A program made the position numbers and the translations under genes. Under the pieces are notes generated by a model, which saw only the letters and a program-made list of their open reading frames with translations, was not told where the DNA came from and did no database searches. From Brachypodius melanocephalos (taxonomy: Eukaryota > Chordata > Aves > Passeriformes > Pycnonotidae): 64,000 bases of DNA. How positions within the stretch are numbered: the stretch's first letter is position 1; the number at the start of each line of letters is the position of its first letter. The stretch spans positions 14,409,611 to 14,473,610 of the forward strand of contig VZSR01003806.1 of assembly GCA_013398615.1 (NCBI GenBank), in the 5' to 3' direction. Positions 37,501 through 49,420 of this stretch are shown in pieces.

Positions 37501-40500
37501 AGACCTTAAAATAATGTAGCCTTGTTTTACTTGTCTGGCTGAGCTCAGTGCTCTGACAATCCATTTTCTCCTTATAATAGAGCTAATGGCAACTGGAAAT
37601 GACAACTTCAAAGTTAAGTTAGTGTAACATTGTGTCACTTTTTGTGAGAACAATGCTAATTAACACATCACTTTGCACCATGCTGGAAAAATAATGTTAT
37701 TAATTTCATTTAAACCTCAATCCATGATGTTGGCTAAATACAAAAGTTGTGTCCTTTTTGGTAGTGATTATTTGACAAAAGATTAAGTGGAAAAGAGGAG
37801 TTCTTTATATTTTTGTTTAAATTCTTGGAAACTGACCTGGATTTTGACTGGAAGATTCATTAATATTCATTTGTATATAATTGCCTTAATTTTACTGATA
37901 ATGACTTCAGTTACCAACTGTGTGATTGATGGGACCTGTGTCTTCTCTCTGAAGGAGATGAGCTAAATAAAAAAGTAGAAACTTGCCATTCATGCATGAT
38001 ATTTTTAGCTGCCTTTAATTACAAGCTAGCTAAATAAGCATGCAAACCTTGCTATGATTGATAGGATCTCTATGCTGTAGTGATTATTATACTTGAAGTT
38101 AGAAGGTGCTTGAATCAACTGAGTTCTAAAATTAACTGGAATCTCTCTCTCAAAGAAGCCTCAACTCTCACTGAAATTAGCAATGAAGAAACACTTAGAT
38201 ACTTTTGCTGTTCTAAATGCGTGCACACACCCTCTCTCACTCAGACAATAATCTTCAGAGTCATCTGCAAAGGTACCACCTAGATGGGCATTGTATAAAT
38301 CAACTAGATATGAACCAATTATCCTTTACAGCAAAGAAATCCCTGTGCTTTCAGTCTCATTATTCCCAGGAAGGAAACACAACCTTCTAAGCTTCTAGCA
38401 ATGAAAAGCAGGACATCCAAGACACTCTCAAGGTTCTGTTTGTTGCCATGCCAGGCAGTCAATATCTCTGCTTTGTCATTGTCCCATGTTTCAGAGCAAT
38501 ACTCAAACAGAGAAGTCTAAACCTCAGAACTCTCCTCTTGCATCTTCTGTTATATCCTCCCCAGAGCAGGCGCTTAGCAGAACTAAATCAGCTGAGTTTG
38601 CTGCCACTCATTCCAGACCCCTGCCCAAAAGCTATTTGCCATTTAGAACAGAAAAAACAACCAAAACAAAACCTGTATCTTCTTATACACTCTCAACAGA
38701 AACTCCACCATGCTTCTGAGGGAAGTGCTGAAATTAATGAATACCTTTTCATTATGTTAGTCACATACGGAATGAATATATGATGGTCTTATTATCACTT
38801 TTTAGGCTGAGTCTTTGTGCAGAAGGTGACTTACAAAAGCACACTGAAACACAGTGCTGTATCATACAAAGCTGAAATAATCTTTCAGAGTAATGATTCA
38901 TTTTAGTGAAATTATTTTCTTGGTGATCAGGACTATTTCTCATCATTCATTTGTCATTTAAAAACATATCATATTGCTCATAAAGTCAAAACTAAATTTA
39001 TGTTGAGAGTGGTGCTAGAGAGGGAATTAGAACTTCAAAAGAGTGGTTTCTTAATCCAAAATGACCTACATTCTCCTTCACTTATTTTAGGGAAACTATT
39101 CTCAAGTAATGTTATTTAATAGCCTTTTAAAAATTATATTTCTGAGTAATTTTATAAATAGTTCTTCCTGTGAGTTACTCGACTGATGCTATGGCTGATG
39201 GAAGATAAATTTGGGAAATCCCTTTGTACACGCAGTATGCATGTGTCTTAAACCAAATTTCTTATGTTGTGCTCTTTCTCTAGATGTGTTCAGTCATGAG
39301 GAGGATTGCAGCCTACTTTTGGCCACAGCATGGTTTTTATGCCAAAATTTTTGAAATTACCAGCAATCACTCATAGATTGGCGTAAACCCATTCAGGTTT
39401 GGTGTAATGAGGGGTACAGGGGGATGTTGCAATACTACATTTTCTAACCAGCAAAATCGTGTTGATGAAAACACTGCAGAGGCATTGCACAGTAGGGAAA
39501 AGGCAAAACATCCTTGTTTACCTTCTCTGAATGGAAGAACTGACTATATTCTACCAAAATGATGAGACTGATTGATGTACATGGCACAGGGAGTTCTCAG
39601 AGAGCACAGGCTGTACTGTGCAGCTTCCCCCATGCCACTTGCTTTGTACTGATTGCTGTGTCTTAGTTGTTATTATTATAATGTAGTGATAATCCTTCAC
39701 TTTTTAAAAATTTAAATAAAGACAAAATGAATGGGTTTAAGCCGCTCACAAGTTATTTGTTGTTTTATCCTTAAAACATTTATTTAAGTTTTAATTTATT
39801 AAACAATTAAATAAAATATTACATTGCTAATAGCCTCAAAGACAAGAGCAATTAGCAATGAAGGCTGTTTACAAGCAGATTTATCTCAGTAAATACCAGC
39901 TTGATATTCAACCGCAAATGTAATTATGGCATTTTCATTTCTCTTTATTATTTTTTTACCTATTCCTTGCCTGTACAATTTTGGGTATATCCAATAATGG
40001 TCAATGGAACTCTGTAAATTTATTTCAGCAGCATATCTGGCCCTAAATAGCTAATGCTGACTCACAATATGTCTCAGTGATTTGATCAGCTGTCAATGAA
40101 ACCTGAGGCCAAATGGTACAAACATTTTACTCTTCTTGGGTAGTGGCTCTCAGTATTGAAATGTCAGGATTTGAGCAGGTACACCGAGGAATGTTTCTGA
40201 GGATGTCTGGACAATTTCTGAACAGTTCAAAATTCTGCTGAGGCTATCAAGCTTAGAACCTTCTGTCATACTATTGTTAACATTTATTTCAGTTGGGAAA
40301 AATAAGACAAACATATAGTCTTCTAAGAATGAATAAAGTCCATAAATATGGCCCTGAAGAGATTTCAAAGGTGAATCTGAAGACCATTAATTTATTTTCC
40401 TCTCTGGATCATTTTTAACCAAGTCATCATAAATACGTCTAAGAATTAATATTTAATAGAAGATTTAAATGCCTAAACTGAATCCATTTTAGCTCAAAGC

Positions 40501-40518
40501 CACTCGATCTAGTAATAT
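37501..40518. other. Unassigned unique DNA, possible conserved noncoding stretches
   Basis: About 3 kb with no gene or repeat. Two parts are dense in homeobox-like TAATTA/ATTAA words and other factor motifs (37650-38060 and 39700-40120), but function cannot be judged without an alignment. Frames at 38448-38783 and 38486-38719 overlap in different frames and match nothing known. Confidence 0.45.
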
Positions 40519-40705
40519 AATTGGCTCATGTCCAGCCTCTCATCCACGAGCAGCCCCAATTACTTCTTGTTAGCGCTGGTCTTGATCTCATCCCCCAGCC
40601 AGGATTGGCACTGGGTGTTGCCCTAACTCAGGTGCAGCACCCTGCCCTTCACTTTATCAAATGTCATGAAATTCCCCGTGGTCATATATTTTATTCATCT
40701 CTCCT
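40519..40705 (-). repeat. CR1 LINE, internal ORF2 fragment
   Basis: GGCTCATGTCCAGCCTCTCA, GCTGGTCTTGATCTCATCCC, TGCCCTAACTCAGGTGCAGC and TGTCATGAAATTCCCCGTGG are in antisense order for CR1 ORF2 just downstream of the RT catalytic box. The piece lies upstream of the usual 3' fragments, so both ends are missing. The 69-codon + frame (40521-40730) is antisense CR1. Confidence 0.85.
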
Positions 40706-41224
40706 TAATTATGGCACACTAACATTATAAATGAATAAACTCCTATTAATAAAGATGCTAAATGACTGTCCTCCAGTCTGAAGGTGTCTATGATAAGTAG
40801 ACGCAGGCAACTTCAGGAAATTGTTCCATGAGTTCCTCCAAAAGAGTTCATTGACTTGACTAAGAAAACAGCTTCTAAAGATAAGATGGTGCTGGATAGG
40901 ATAACCCCAACATGAAAGCTGTGTTTCCATCACATTGTGGAGGGAAAAAAATAGTGGCATCTGTGGCTGTTCAAGCTTTTCTATAGACACAGCTTAGGAG
41001 GTCTGAACTCATGACAACACCCCAATCTTTAACTCATGAATTTTCATGAGGCAGATCTTTCTCGTCTTGTAAACACATAAACACGGTGCAGAGTCTACCA
41101 CTGACAGCAAGAAGATGAAAAGTGCTCTAGTAAATCATAAAACCAAGGAGAAAGAAATCACAGAAAGTAGGTAGTGCTTGAAATTAAATGAAATTTTTCA
41201 TATATATTTTGTGCCAAGCATTTT
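40706..41224. other. Unassigned DNA between CR1 fragments
   Basis: About 520 bases with no recognised feature. It separates two minus-strand CR1 pieces that could in principle derive from one old insertion, but they look like different subfamilies. Confidence 0.4.
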
Positions 41225-41475
41225 CACAGACTCACAAGGGGATGAGGAGGTAAGGGACATCTGGAGGTTCTGCTGTCCATCCTCCACTTTGAAAACAGAA
41301 TCAGCTAAAGTATGTTGCTGAGAAGTGCACCTAGTTGGGTTTTGAATATCTGAAAGAATATGTGGAGATGCCATGATATCTCTGGCCTATCTGTTCCACT
41401 GTTTGGCCACTCTTACAGTAGGAAGTGTTTGCTTGGGTCTGCAGCCCGTTGAATGTTTGCACAAAGAAATATCTT
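41225..41475 (-). repeat. CR1 LINE, 3' fragment
   Basis: ACAGACTCACAAGGGGATGA, GGGACATCTGGAGGTTCTGC, GTTGGGTTTTGAATATCTGA and GGCCACTCTTACAGTAGGAA follow the antisense 3' end of a CR1 subfamily distinguished by GACCTCTGGAGGTCATC and GGTTTTGAATATCTC. Strongly diverged; similarity may run on to about 41600. Confidence 0.8.
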
Positions 41476-44400
41476 TAGTTTCTTTCTCATCTCCTGTAGC
41501 TTCATTTGACAAACCCATGTTGTCATACAGAAAAAGACAGTGAGCAGCCCTTTCCTACTGTCCTCTCCTGATACTCATCTTTCAGACCCTCTCCCACCAT
41601 ATTCCCAAAGTCAACTCTTTTCCAGGATGATTACACCTACACTACTCAACAGTTCCTCTAGAGAAAATATTCCATACAGCTATGATTTTTTTTTCTTTTG
41701 TACTTTCCCACTTCTGTCATATTCTTTTCACACCCCCAAGTCATGGACAAGTAACAAATATATACAGTGGAACATTTTGCTCTATATAAATTTAATAATA
41801 AGTACAGGAATTGTCTTTTCAAGTGCTTCCAACACTGGTCAGACAACCACATTCCATTCTTAAATCAAGCCGTAAATCTGAAAGCAGTTACACATTAATT
41901 TCAGATTTTAATCTAGAGGATTTTATTCAAATGAAACAATAAACTAAATAAGATTATGATACACCAGATTTATCAGTGAGGAAATATTTTTTGTGTTTTT
42001 CTATAATTTTTCACAGTATTTCTGTTTCTCCCTCTGTCCTCATATAAGAACAGAATGCACAATAAAGAGCAATTCCTCAGTAAGTTTTTGTGTTTCTTTA
42101 GTCACTATGTGCCTGAAAAAGGTTCTTTTTTGACTGAAGAATGTGTTTATTCATGAAAGAGTTAAAACCCATAACCCCTTGTCTTGTCACAGCTTTTCCA
42201 CTGCTAAGAGCAAGGCAAACCCCCACAGGCCTCAAATTTTATGTTCATCTTTATACATGACTATGGGTCAGCTAAGGAACATATTTCATATCATCTTACC
42301 CTCTGATCTTTGATCTTTTTCTCTTTAAAGTGTGATGCAAATGATTAAGATCTAAGAGAAAAGGCAGCAATTAGATAGAAACCAAATGTCAGTCAAAGTG
42401 GAGAGGGATGTATTCTATATTTTTCAGCTAGAGAAGACAGCCTTGATATGTCACAGATCTGTAGCATTATGTTTCTGGAACTCTCTTCTTCTCAAAGCAA
42501 GCCTGCCTGAGGTGCTTGGTTAATTATTCTGCTGTTTCAGAAAGCCTGCAGAGATCTTGGGTACTTGTGTACTCATTCATCTCTAATTATTAGATTCAGA
42601 GTTGGATGCTAGCTGATTCTACTTGTGCACAAATCCCTCCAAACACATCTGAGCCCCAACACTATATAAAAAAATACAAGGAACACATGAAAAACCTGTC
42701 AACCATATGCAAATCAGCAGACCAGGAGAGTAAGAAGGACAAAACTGGCAACACCACAATGTGAAGAGGAAGACTAAACTGAGCATCCACACTGGAATTC
42801 TGCAGCTAAATTGACGAATGCTCTAGGAAAATCAGAAGGCAGGGAAGCAGACTGCAGTGGGCTGCATAGTGCCACAAATACTCTTAAACTTTAAGATGTA
42901 GTTGCTAAAGCTTCATTCAACAACAATAAAAGAACTTGCATGATTCAAAGCGGATGCCTTGCTGTGTGGGGATGCTCCATGTGCCAGTGGGGAAGTTTTG
43001 CCAGTAAGTACTGGAGATAAGGATGGAACTGTGAAGTCCTATATACGCCTTTGTAATCACTGCTAGCTTGTCAGGGGCATTCCTTCTTCCAGAGACTAAA
43101 TAATTTTTTAAAAAATCCAAACCCAAATAAAATCATAGGTCCTGCTTGATTCTTCTTTGTATTTTGAAACTTAACTATTACTTAACCTATTAGATAACCA
43201 TTAACAAAATTCTCCTTATAGTATACGGGTCAGTCCAGACCTGGATCAGCCTCCAGAGAGGCTTTCTCCTTGGAGCTGTAGGAGGTACTAACAGTGACCA
43301 TTCATCTTAGTTTGTCTGCCTCAATGCTTAAAATAAATAGAACCGCATGCAGAACATAGGCTACAATTTCAGGAGAGCATCTGCACTCATTTCTTTCTTC
43401 AGAATGAATCAACATTTCTTTATTTTCTCGCTGAGAAGATTATTGAAACTCTTAAGTTTTTTTCTTTTTTTCTTAGAAGGATAATGAGGCACTATACCTA
43501 AATCCATCAGCAAAAGGAACAGGTTTTAAGAATAAGACACAACAGCAACACTACTGCTTAATGTGAATTGTAATTGTAGAATTAAGTAGATAACAGCAGC
43601 ATATGAGAATAACATGGGATTTATTTCTGTTGTATTATAAAACTAAAGAATTCCATCTGATGAAGTACAAATAGTTGGTAATTTTGTTCTTAAAATCTTC
43701 AATAAAATTGAGAAAGCACTGTCTCTGAGCTTATAAATATATATAAAATTTAATCCAATCCAGAGGAATCATGTATTGACTTTAGATTTTTTTTTTTAAT
43801 TGGAAAACCAGAATTCAAACAAATGTCCCACTATAGCTTTAAAGTCAGACCATTACATTATAATCATATGCACATCTTAGCTGAAAATTCCTATAGGAAC
43901 AATTGAATTTTGTCCTGAAATTTGTGCAGCAGTATAAATTTTGCAGGGAAGAAATGTAATACTAATAAAATAAAAGACAAATTAAAGTTCAAAATGTATC
44001 CAGATTCAAATACATTTCTGAAAAATGAAGACAAACACTTCAGGAATGGAGCCAGAGATCTGTGGCCATGGCATCAACATCTTTGTGTCTGTTAGTACTT
44101 GCTAAACTACAAAGAAACAGATAAAGATAATTGGAGAAATAAACAATATAACCACGCACTTCTCCGTCTTCATGAATACGCACGGGTGACTTCACCTGAA
44201 ATATTTTCAGTAGTGATTGGATGTAATTGTCACCATAAAGCTTTCCAAAAGTAAAGATGTCAGTTTAGACTAAATGGAAATAAATAACTAGTTTATATAT
44301 AAACATGGATATATGTATATGGAATTTTATGAAGGAAAAGATACTTTCTAAGAGCTCTGCTTTGAATATCTTTATGGAGAGTTGTTGTATATTGGTGTAG

Positions 44401-44982
44401 TTATATTGATTTACATCTTATAAGAACCTGTTATTCTGTCCTATTCTATGCTAATGTATACATGGAAAAAGTGTACAAATCAACATTTGCTATCTTCAGA
44501 GATACCCTATTCAGCCACAGGAAAAAAGATACCTAACTGTCAAGATCAGATTTCTTATCACAGATTTTCACAGTATGAAAATAACTATATAAATTAATGT
44601 ATATTTCTCACTGAATCAAAAGCAAAAGAACAATTTTATCATCTGTCTCTGCGAAGAAAATCTCTTCCCCCTTGGACCATGACCTCAGCCCAGGTGCCAC
44701 TGTAGCATGTCCTTTGATGAGTGAGACTCCAAATGAGAGGTGCTGGAGGCTGTGTCGATGAGGATTGCACTCTTTAACTTATTTATGAGACATTTTTTGT
44801 AAGTAATAAAGGTCAAAAAATAATGAAATGCAATGCTGTTGTGTTTCATTCATTTATATAGTTTTTCATAGACTCTGAAGTAACTTTCATTCAAAGGCTA
44901 AGGCTCACATCTGAGGAACGAGGAATTGGAAAGAGTCAAAGCTGCAAACCAGGACCAACATTTAACAGCACTGTTGCAAAGT
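41476..44982. other. Unassigned AT-rich DNA
   Basis: About 3.5 kb without recognised gene or repeat family. T runs occur near 41687 and 43788. A 107-codon + frame at 41540-41863 is Ser/Phe-rich and matches nothing I know. Confidence 0.5.
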
Positions 44983-45085
44983 GAAAAAAAACCAAAAAAA
45001 AACCCCAAAAAAACAAAAACAAAACAAAACAAAACAAAACAAAACAAAAAAACCAAAAAAACCCAAAAAAACCCCCCAAAACCAA
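44983..45085. repeat. Second A/C-only tract with (AAAAC)n core
   Basis: A 103-base tract, almost only A and C on +, with an AAAAC core at about 45013-45048 flanked on both sides by A runs broken by CC, CCC and CCCCCC. Its architecture matches the tract at 12354-12522. Frames through it (Lys/Asn/Pro-rich on +, Phe/Gly/Cys-rich on -) are by-products. Confidence 0.92.
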
Positions 45086-45529
45086 TACTTCCTCTCTCTG
45101 TCTTTAACCCTGTCACACTGAAACATCACAAGTACTAATGAGAGCTGCAGGTGAAGGCAGGGAATATGAGGAGCATTCCCATCTGTTTCTCTTGTAAGCC
45201 TGCTGGCCAATTTCAAGCTAGTCACCTCCCATTGTGTCTCTTTTCTGCATTTTTAATTTTGGGCACAGTGACACTAACTTCATTTCCAAGGTACTTTGAA
45301 ATCTTTCAATGAAAACTACATCCTTAGAGATATATATTCTTATTGTTTTATTCCTTCCTAGTACTTCAGATTTTCTATCATCCAGAGTATGAGAAACCAC
45401 TTTTTTAACATATTTTAACTCCAGTTAACATCATTTAACTCTGTCTGCAGATTCTCCTTGTAAAAAAGAAGTTGGCTGGATAAAGATATTTTTATCACAA
45501 AAAATCTTAGCAAAAAATGAGGAGAAAAT

Positions 45530-45560
<31 letters not shown>

Positions 45561-48500
45561 GTTTGTATTTATCCATACATAAGTAAAGGTATGTATAAAT
45601 ATATATATCATATATTTTAAAATAAATTTGAAGATCATTTTAAGTGTTCAGAGAAACATCAAAATCTTTTTATGAACATAGAATATTGTTCATTAAATTT
45701 CTATTTGTTTGTTAGATCATAGTGTGAAAAAACTCCAACAATAACACTGTAACAAAATAAAATGAGATCCTCATCTGGTTTGCATGGAAATATTTTTTAA
45801 AACTCCACTACTTAACTTTTTTCTTCAAAGGACTGAATATGTTAATTGTCTGAAAATGTAAATGGTTTGATACTTTTGTTCCAACCAAGTTCCAAGAAAC
45901 TTTTTCTCAGGTCCAAATCAAATTTCTAAAGATGCAAAATCTTCAGATTTATTTTTTTGTTAATCTTCTCCTCTGACTTTGGCTTCAACGAATTACAGAC
46001 ACAAATCTGAATAAGAAACAGGGGAGAAAAAGCTTTATACTACAAATCCAAGTGTAGACAACAGTAACAAGGAAGAAAATGTCAGGTCCTAATGTTGGAC
46101 TATTCAGGTGTCACACCTAATGTTGGAATATTCATAATCAGCTGAGCTAAAGTTGGAACATCAAACCTTCCAGTAAGCTTCAGGCTGAGGTCTCCAGTAA
46201 GTTCCACCAGTCATTCGTGTCCTGGGATCATCAGATAAACCAGGGCAGATTCTCACCCATGATGTGAGGTTCAGGGCATGTAGAGGAATTCGTTGCACTG
46301 GGTTTTGTTCCTCACTGCACTCCCCAGGATCCTGATGGATTCATCTCTGACCGTCTTCCTCTCAATGCAGAGTTCACCCTTCCGCAAAAGCCACCTCTCA
46401 ATGCTGTATATGGACTGCATTCAGGGCTATGAAATAGTTGTAGACCAAATATAACAGAAATAGGGCACAGAACGTCAAAATCTTCAATATTGCTGCTCAC
46501 TGTCTCAGACACAATGGCTGCAGATGAGCAAATAGCTCAAAGTGCAAATTAATGCAGTGATATCTTCTGTAAGAAACATGTTAAAAACATCAGTGCTGAA
46601 GTTCTTGCTCTCATTTTAATAGCATAATATTCTATGCAAGAGAACTGGATCTTTTTAGTGGGCATAATCTCACGTACCTTGATTCCAACACTTTTTTTAA
46701 CCAGAGTGTCAGTTAAAAAATTATTTTCTGCTTTCATTTCAGAGACAGAATTAGTATAAAATGCCATATTGGAGATAATTTTGAGAATTTATTCGGTTAG
46801 GTTAACATTTGTGTTTCCATGTACATGTGTGCTAAGATCAGTCCTACGGTTCTTATTTTTCTTTGTTTCAAATCAGCAAAATCACATCAATTGCACCCCT
46901 AATGATTCCAATATTTTGTAGAATAGGACTATTATGGCAAGATGTTGTCTGTTTTACAATATCCACATGAATGTTCAAAAGTGTGGAATTTATTTAAGAT
47001 CCCAGGATATAACCACAATACTGGAAAATTCAGATATGAAACAAAGGGAAAAATGTAGGAGATATGTGGATTTGCATAAGCAGATAATTTAATAACTCAA
47101 GAAAAACACTTGAATTGTTTGGGTTGCTCTTATGGAATATATCATTCAGACTGCATTCAAAAAAGTAAAAAAACAAACCCATCCACCAACTAATAGAAAC
47201 TCTGCTTTTGAACTACTCATTGTTCTTGCAACTGTAATTGACGTTTCCTTCTCTTTCTTTTTTCTGTTCCTTCTCTTATTTCTGTCTCTGTGATTTCCAC
47301 CCACTTAGCAAGGTCATGACATATGGCTTACAGCAGGACTGGAGATTAGACTCAGGCTTTGAAGAATCAGGCTGAATAAGACACTCAGAGAGGCTGAAAG
47401 ACCTTTTTATCCTTCCCTTAAAGGGTATTCTTTAAATTTGTTTTCAGTAGATTTCACAGTATGCAGATAGAATTAGCTGTTTTCCACGATCATCCATAAA
47501 AGGAAGGATGCCTTGTCTTGTGTGAGAAAACAGAAAACTTCTGTAGAAGGTGACATAAGACTTGTTCAGGGGGAAAATGTATGAAATAATTTAAAAAACT
47601 AAAATCTGAGGAAGGGTAGAGCACGCAGGTGGGTTTTTTTAAATCAGTAACTTTATATAATTTAATGAAAATTCTCTTTTTCTGTTTCAGAGCAGTTCAG
47701 TATAGAGGCAAAGGGAATTTCATCATTTGAAGACATCACCAGCATTCAGGACTGTGAAACTAACCACTGATCTACAATCTCTGTCTAATCTACAAGTCCC
47801 ATCATCTCAGGTCTTTTGATATTTTCATCAGACTCATCATGAGTCTGAATAAAAATGAGCAACAAGGCTACAGACGGTAGCCAGAACAAGATATATTCTA
47901 TGAAGAGGGCTGGGGAAGACAAAGAGAAAAGGGAGCATGTAGAGAAGATATTATAGCAGTCAGGTAGGAGAACTTACCACGAATTCTTTTATACTAACCT
48001 CCCCCCTATAAATTTTAAAAATTAGCTGTTACACTTTTCTGTACAGTCAAAGAAGAAAAATAAGTACCTGATCCTCTTCCTAAGTTAAAGATTGTCAGAA
48101 CTGGGGAAGGAGTGGGGAGAAATTATCTTTATAAAGCAGATTGAATAACAATCATTAGAAATAGAACACTTTGGTAACTGCAATGAGCAAGCTTTGACAA
48201 GAAATAGAAAGGAATATTCCACACTTTAAGCATTGCTCTAAAGTTCAGTTAAAGGGCTTCTGCAGTCCTTTACATTAGATGTTTAACTTATCTGGCTTAG
48301 AATATTTACACATTTCTTATCACTATTCTCTTCATAAATACCATTTTTCTTGTTTTCTAAATAAGCTTTGATTCAAGAGTTCTTTAGATAGTTAACTTTT
48401 TGTATAGTAATTCAGCACAAGTTGCTTATCACTTTAATACAAGAGACCCCTCAGCTGAAAATTAATTTGAAGGAGATTGCCAGCCTCTTTTTCCCTGTTC

Positions 48501-49099
48501 ACCTGTTTGTAAATGATAAAGCAAATAAACATTCCTTGAAATACCTGTGTCTAGTGCTTAGTTCTCTTGAAACACTTTACACACCCAAGCACAGTATCAT
48601 ACATCTATGATTATGCATCATTTTAATCTAATGCATTCTTCCCACTGTGAAATTCAGTTCTTCCCAATTTAATGCACAGTTTGTTTTGCATGTAGAAGAG
48701 AGCATTGACTGAGCTGCTTCCTCTCTGACTCACAGACACAAAATAACACTCACTGTCGGTCTCTTGTTTCAAATGGTTAAAAAAATAATCTCCTTTAGCA
48801 CAGATTTTGGCATGTTGACTGTCTAGGAAGAGCTGAGTCCATAAATACAGGGACTGCAGTGCCCTTGGTCCCTTATCAGTCACTATGAACAAAGATAGCC
48901 CTTGGCAATGAATAACCAATATATTAACCAAGCCTTTTTTGGGTCTGGAAGGCAGTAGAAAAAATTTGGCAGTGAGCCATGCTGATTAGATGTATTAAAA
49001 GAAACGTTTTAATAAAATTGCTTGACTGCACACATAGAGTATTTCATTGTGGGTGAGTGCTAAGCAAACTGGGAATCAATGAAAGTATAAAGTATAAAG
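45086..49099. other. Unassigned DNA with small repeats and one palindrome
   Basis: About 4 kb without gene or interspersed repeat. It contains a TA-rich array at 45531-45562, an imperfect repeat of about 28 bases at 46088-46165 and a 21-base palindrome at 47828-47848. Frames are under about 100 codons and unrecognised. Confidence 0.5.
45531..45562. repeat. (TA)n microsatellite
   Basis: TA dinucleotides with a single TTT interruption. Confidence 0.9.
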
Positions 49100-49420
49100 A
49101 AGAGAGAGCTTCTTATGGGGAGGAGCAGACATGGATCTCTGCTCTGTGGTGACAGTGACAGGACCAAGGGAATGGCCTGAAGTTGTGTCAGGAGAGGTTT
49201 GGGTTACGTATCAGAAAAAGGTTCTTCACCCAGAGGGTGTTTGGGCACTGAACAGGCTCCCCAGGGAAGTGTTTACAGCATCAAGCCTGACAGAGTTGCA
49301 GAAGCATTTGGACAACATTCTCAGGAACATGGTGTGACTCTTGGGATGTCTTTTGCAGGGCCAGGTACTGGACTTGTTTCTTGTGGATCCATTCCAACTC
49401 AGGATATTCTGTGATTCTAT
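49100..49420 (+). repeat. CR1 LINE, 3' fragment with terminal end
   Basis: About 320 bases: TGGATCTCTGCTCTGTGGTG, ACAGTGACAGGACCAAGGGA, TTCTTCACCCAGAGGGTGTT, CTCCCCAGGGAAGTGTTTAC, then AACTCAGGATATTCTGTGAT ending in an octamer at 49420. The + frame at 49131-49337 is the end of ORF2, with LNRLPREV at about residues 41-48. Of the bird-specific copies here this is among the less diverged, and it has the same type as the minus copy at 33705-34150. Confidence 0.95.

Noticed and set aside
40519..41475. One minus-strand CR1 insertion spanning both fragments
   Set aside because: The pieces look like different CR1 subfamilies and the internal half comes first on the left, which is the wrong order for a single minus-strand copy.
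47672..47690. Good 3' splice-site sequence (TCTCTTTTTCTGTTTCAG)
   Set aside because: No downstream frame with homology and no matching donor; such sequences are common by chance in T-rich DNA.
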